NCBI GenBank assembly: GCA_021782525.1
Contig: JAJXUY010000065.1
Location: forward strand, 1 to 7,522
Direction of reading: 5' to 3'
DNA length: 7,522 bases
From: Acidobacteriota bacterium
GTDB taxonomy: Bacteria > Acidobacteriota > Thermoanaerobaculia > Thermoanaerobaculales > Thermoanaerobaculaceae
The notes below the pieces were generated by a model. It did not search any database and was not told where the DNA came from. It worked only from the letters and a program-made list of their open reading frames with translations. Of the stretch, positions 6,555-7,522 are shown in pieces. Both the position numbers and the translations under genes were made by a program. How positions within the stretch are numbered: position 1 is the stretch's first letter; every line of letters begins with the position of its first letter.

Positions 6555-6781
6555 AGCGCATCGAGCGGCTGCTGTTCGTGGCGATCACGCGGGCGCAGGC
6601 GTGGGCCGGCCTCTCCACGGTGGTCGAAGGGAAGCAGGTCTTCGCCCCGCTGCAGCGCCTGCTCGCCCCGCGCCGCGGGCGTCACTGGGCCGTGCAGGAC
6701 TTGCGCACGATCCCGCCGGTCTACGGCGAGGTTTCCCCGCCCCCCGCGCCGCCCGAGGACGACCTCACGAGCCTGCTGTAG
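6548..6781 (+). pseudogene. C-terminal remnant of a UvrD/Rep-type DNA helicase
   Basis: About 77 codons end in TAG at 6781. The key evidence is RLLFVAITRAQ (motif at about 6566-6598), the superfamily 1 helicase motif VI (consensus LxYVAxTRA) whose Arg contacts ATP. It is followed by WAGLSTV and an acidic tail PPEDDLTSLL, as at the C-terminus of many UvrD-family proteins. These proteins normally have more than 600 residues, and motif VI lies near their end. Upstream the frame stays open to 6410 but becomes Pro/Arg/Ala-rich with no helicase motifs, and it overlaps the PEGA gene's 5' region on the other strand. The ATPase core is therefore absent. It is the only plus-strand coding sequence in the window and its last 17 bases overlap the end of the MFS remnant. 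Family assignment is confident; the exact left boundary is approximate. Confidence 0.75.
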
Positions 6782-7168
6782 CCCGCCCCGCCAGGCCGAT
6801 CGGCGGGTTGATCAGGAACGCCGCCAGCCAACCGATGGCGGGGGCGAGGGCGCACACTCCCGACGCGGCCACGAAGCCGGCGAGACCGGCAAGGAAGATG
6901 CGGCGGTACCCCCAGATGTCGCCGAGGCGCCCGAACAGCAGCGCCAGGCTCGCGATCGTGAGCAGGTACGCCATCGGGATCCGCTGCGCCACCGCGACGC
7001 TGGCCGCCAAAGAGCGCGTGATCGTCGGCAGGATCACGTTGACGAGGCTCGCGTCGATCGGTCCGAGGATCGTGCCGAGCATCACCACGGCGAGGATCGC
7101 GCGGCGGCGCGGGTGGCCCGCCGCGTCCGCGCCGGGGCGCGTCCGGTGGGCTGGGCGGTCGCGTTCAT
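6765..7168 (-). pseudogene. Remnant of an MFS transporter (DHA2-like), internally deleted and frameshifted
   Basis: Intact members are inner-membrane, proton-driven exporters with 12-14 transmembrane helices and 450 residues or more. Here helix 1 (LGTILGPIDASLVNVILPTI), helix 2 (MAYLLTIASLALL), the motif A loop GRLGDIWGYRR and helix 3 (IFLAGLAGFVAASGVCALAP) are clear. The protein then jumps from AIGWLAA directly to FLINPPIGLAG, a segment that in relatives follows helix 5 after a WRW motif. Helices 4-5 are missing, with the junction near 6816-6832, and the frame stops 10 residues later at 6765. The N-terminus is damaged too: ATG 7168 (MNATAQPTGRAPA) is in a different frame from the conserved part, which otherwise must start at GTG 7088 inside helix 1. 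ATG 7168 lies seven bases after the kinase stop, suggesting former co-transcription. Confidence 0.75.
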
Positions 7169-7175
7169 CCCGGGC

Positions 7176-7522
7176 TCAGACGGCGACGGCCGCCTCGCGC
7201 GCTTTGATGCGCGCGGCCACCAGGGTGGCCACCAGCTCGGCGGCGAGGTCGAGGCCGACCGCCGCGGTGTTGAGGCAGAGGTGGTGGGTCCAGGCGTTGT
7301 CCCACTCGAGGCCGGTGAACGCCCGCACGAACCTGGCGCGCTGCTTGTCCGAGCGGCGGATCGCCTCCTCCGCCTCTTTCTCGCTGGCGAAACCGTACGC
7401 CTCGATCGCGCGCTGGACCCGCCACTCGAGCGGGGCGTGCGCCCGGACCGAGATCAGGCCGGGGTGGTCGGCGAGGACGTGAAAGGCGGCGCGGCCGACG
7501 ATGACCGCGTCGTAGCGGCCCG
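7176..7522 (-). CDS. Cytidylate kinase-like family protein, N-terminus off the window
   Basis: The C-terminal 114 residues end in TGA at 7176-7178. The translation shows DAVIVGRAAFHVLADHPGL, VRAHAPLEWRVQRAIE, RRSDKQRARFVRAF and LEWDNAWTHHLCLNTA. This is the pattern of the cytidylate kinase-like family (P-loop nucleoside monophosphate kinase fold): a conserved GR at the CMP-binding region, an APLE(W/Y)R strand-turn, an Arg-rich lid (SDKQRARFVRAF) and a terminal (L/I)NT strand. Family members have about 200-220 residues, so the Walker A loop lies beyond the right edge. Many of these proteins are accessory to the true Cmk and their substrates are not well defined, so a dCMP/CMP kinase activity is only an inference. 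The usual GRGA here reads GRAA. The stop is immediately followed by the start of the MFS remnant. Confidence 0.82.
   Translation of the reverse strand, partial: GRYDAVIVGRAAFHVLADHPGLISVRAHAPLEWRVQRAIEAYGFASEKEAEEAIRRSDKQRARFVRAFTGLEWDNAWTHHLCLNTAAVGLDLAAELVATLVAARIKAREAAVAV

Noticed and set aside
6601..7482. Plus-strand frame of 293 codons over the right end
   Set aside because: It is antisense to the MFS and kinase sequences, which have clear family motifs; its product is Arg/Ala/Ser-rich with none.

Overview
The window is a very GC-rich stretch of bacterial chromosome, probably from an uncultured Gram-negative lineage. An IPTL-CTERM-type surface protein, a PEGA-domain exported protein and a cytidylate kinase-like protein are typical of high-GC proteobacteria-like, acidobacterial and related environmental genomes, but nothing here fixes the phylum. 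Every intact gene lies on the minus strand. The only plus-strand coding sequence I can support is a helicase remnant.

Layout by coordinate: (1) 1-1280, minus, the first 426 codons of a succinate/acetate CoA-transferase, with its C-terminus beyond the left edge. (2) 1281-1853, no convincing gene; it holds a hairpin just upstream of the CoA-transferase ribosome binding site and a very stable UUCG-loop hairpin behind the next gene. (3) 1854-4022, minus, a 722-residue secreted Gly/Thr-rich repeat protein with a signal peptide, eleven units of about 47 residues and an IPTL-CTERM-like sorting tail. (4) 4023-4702, about 680 bases without a gene, holding a possible promoter and a cluster of strong inverted repeats, one of them a nested three-helix arrangement. 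(5) 4703-6390, minus, a two-gene unit: a PEGA-domain exported protein followed 44 bases later by a small exported protein of unknown function. (6) 6548-7168, a damaged zone: the C-terminal end of a UvrD-type helicase (plus) meets, tail to tail with overlapping ends, an MFS transporter remnant (minus) that has lost an internal block, its C-terminal half and probably its reading frame near the start. (7) 7176-7522, minus, the C-terminal 114 residues of a cytidylate kinase-like protein cut by the right edge.

The central part looks like cell-envelope and surface biology: a sorted repeat protein plus two exported proteins. The left edge is central carbon metabolism, and the right end carries a rearrangement scar. 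The most noteworthy items are the higher-order A-B-C duplication in the surface protein, the branched inverted-repeat element at 4502-4589, the PEGA/small-exported-protein pair, and the paired MFS and helicase remnants. I found no CRISPR array, tRNA, rRNA, insertion sequence or complete defence system.
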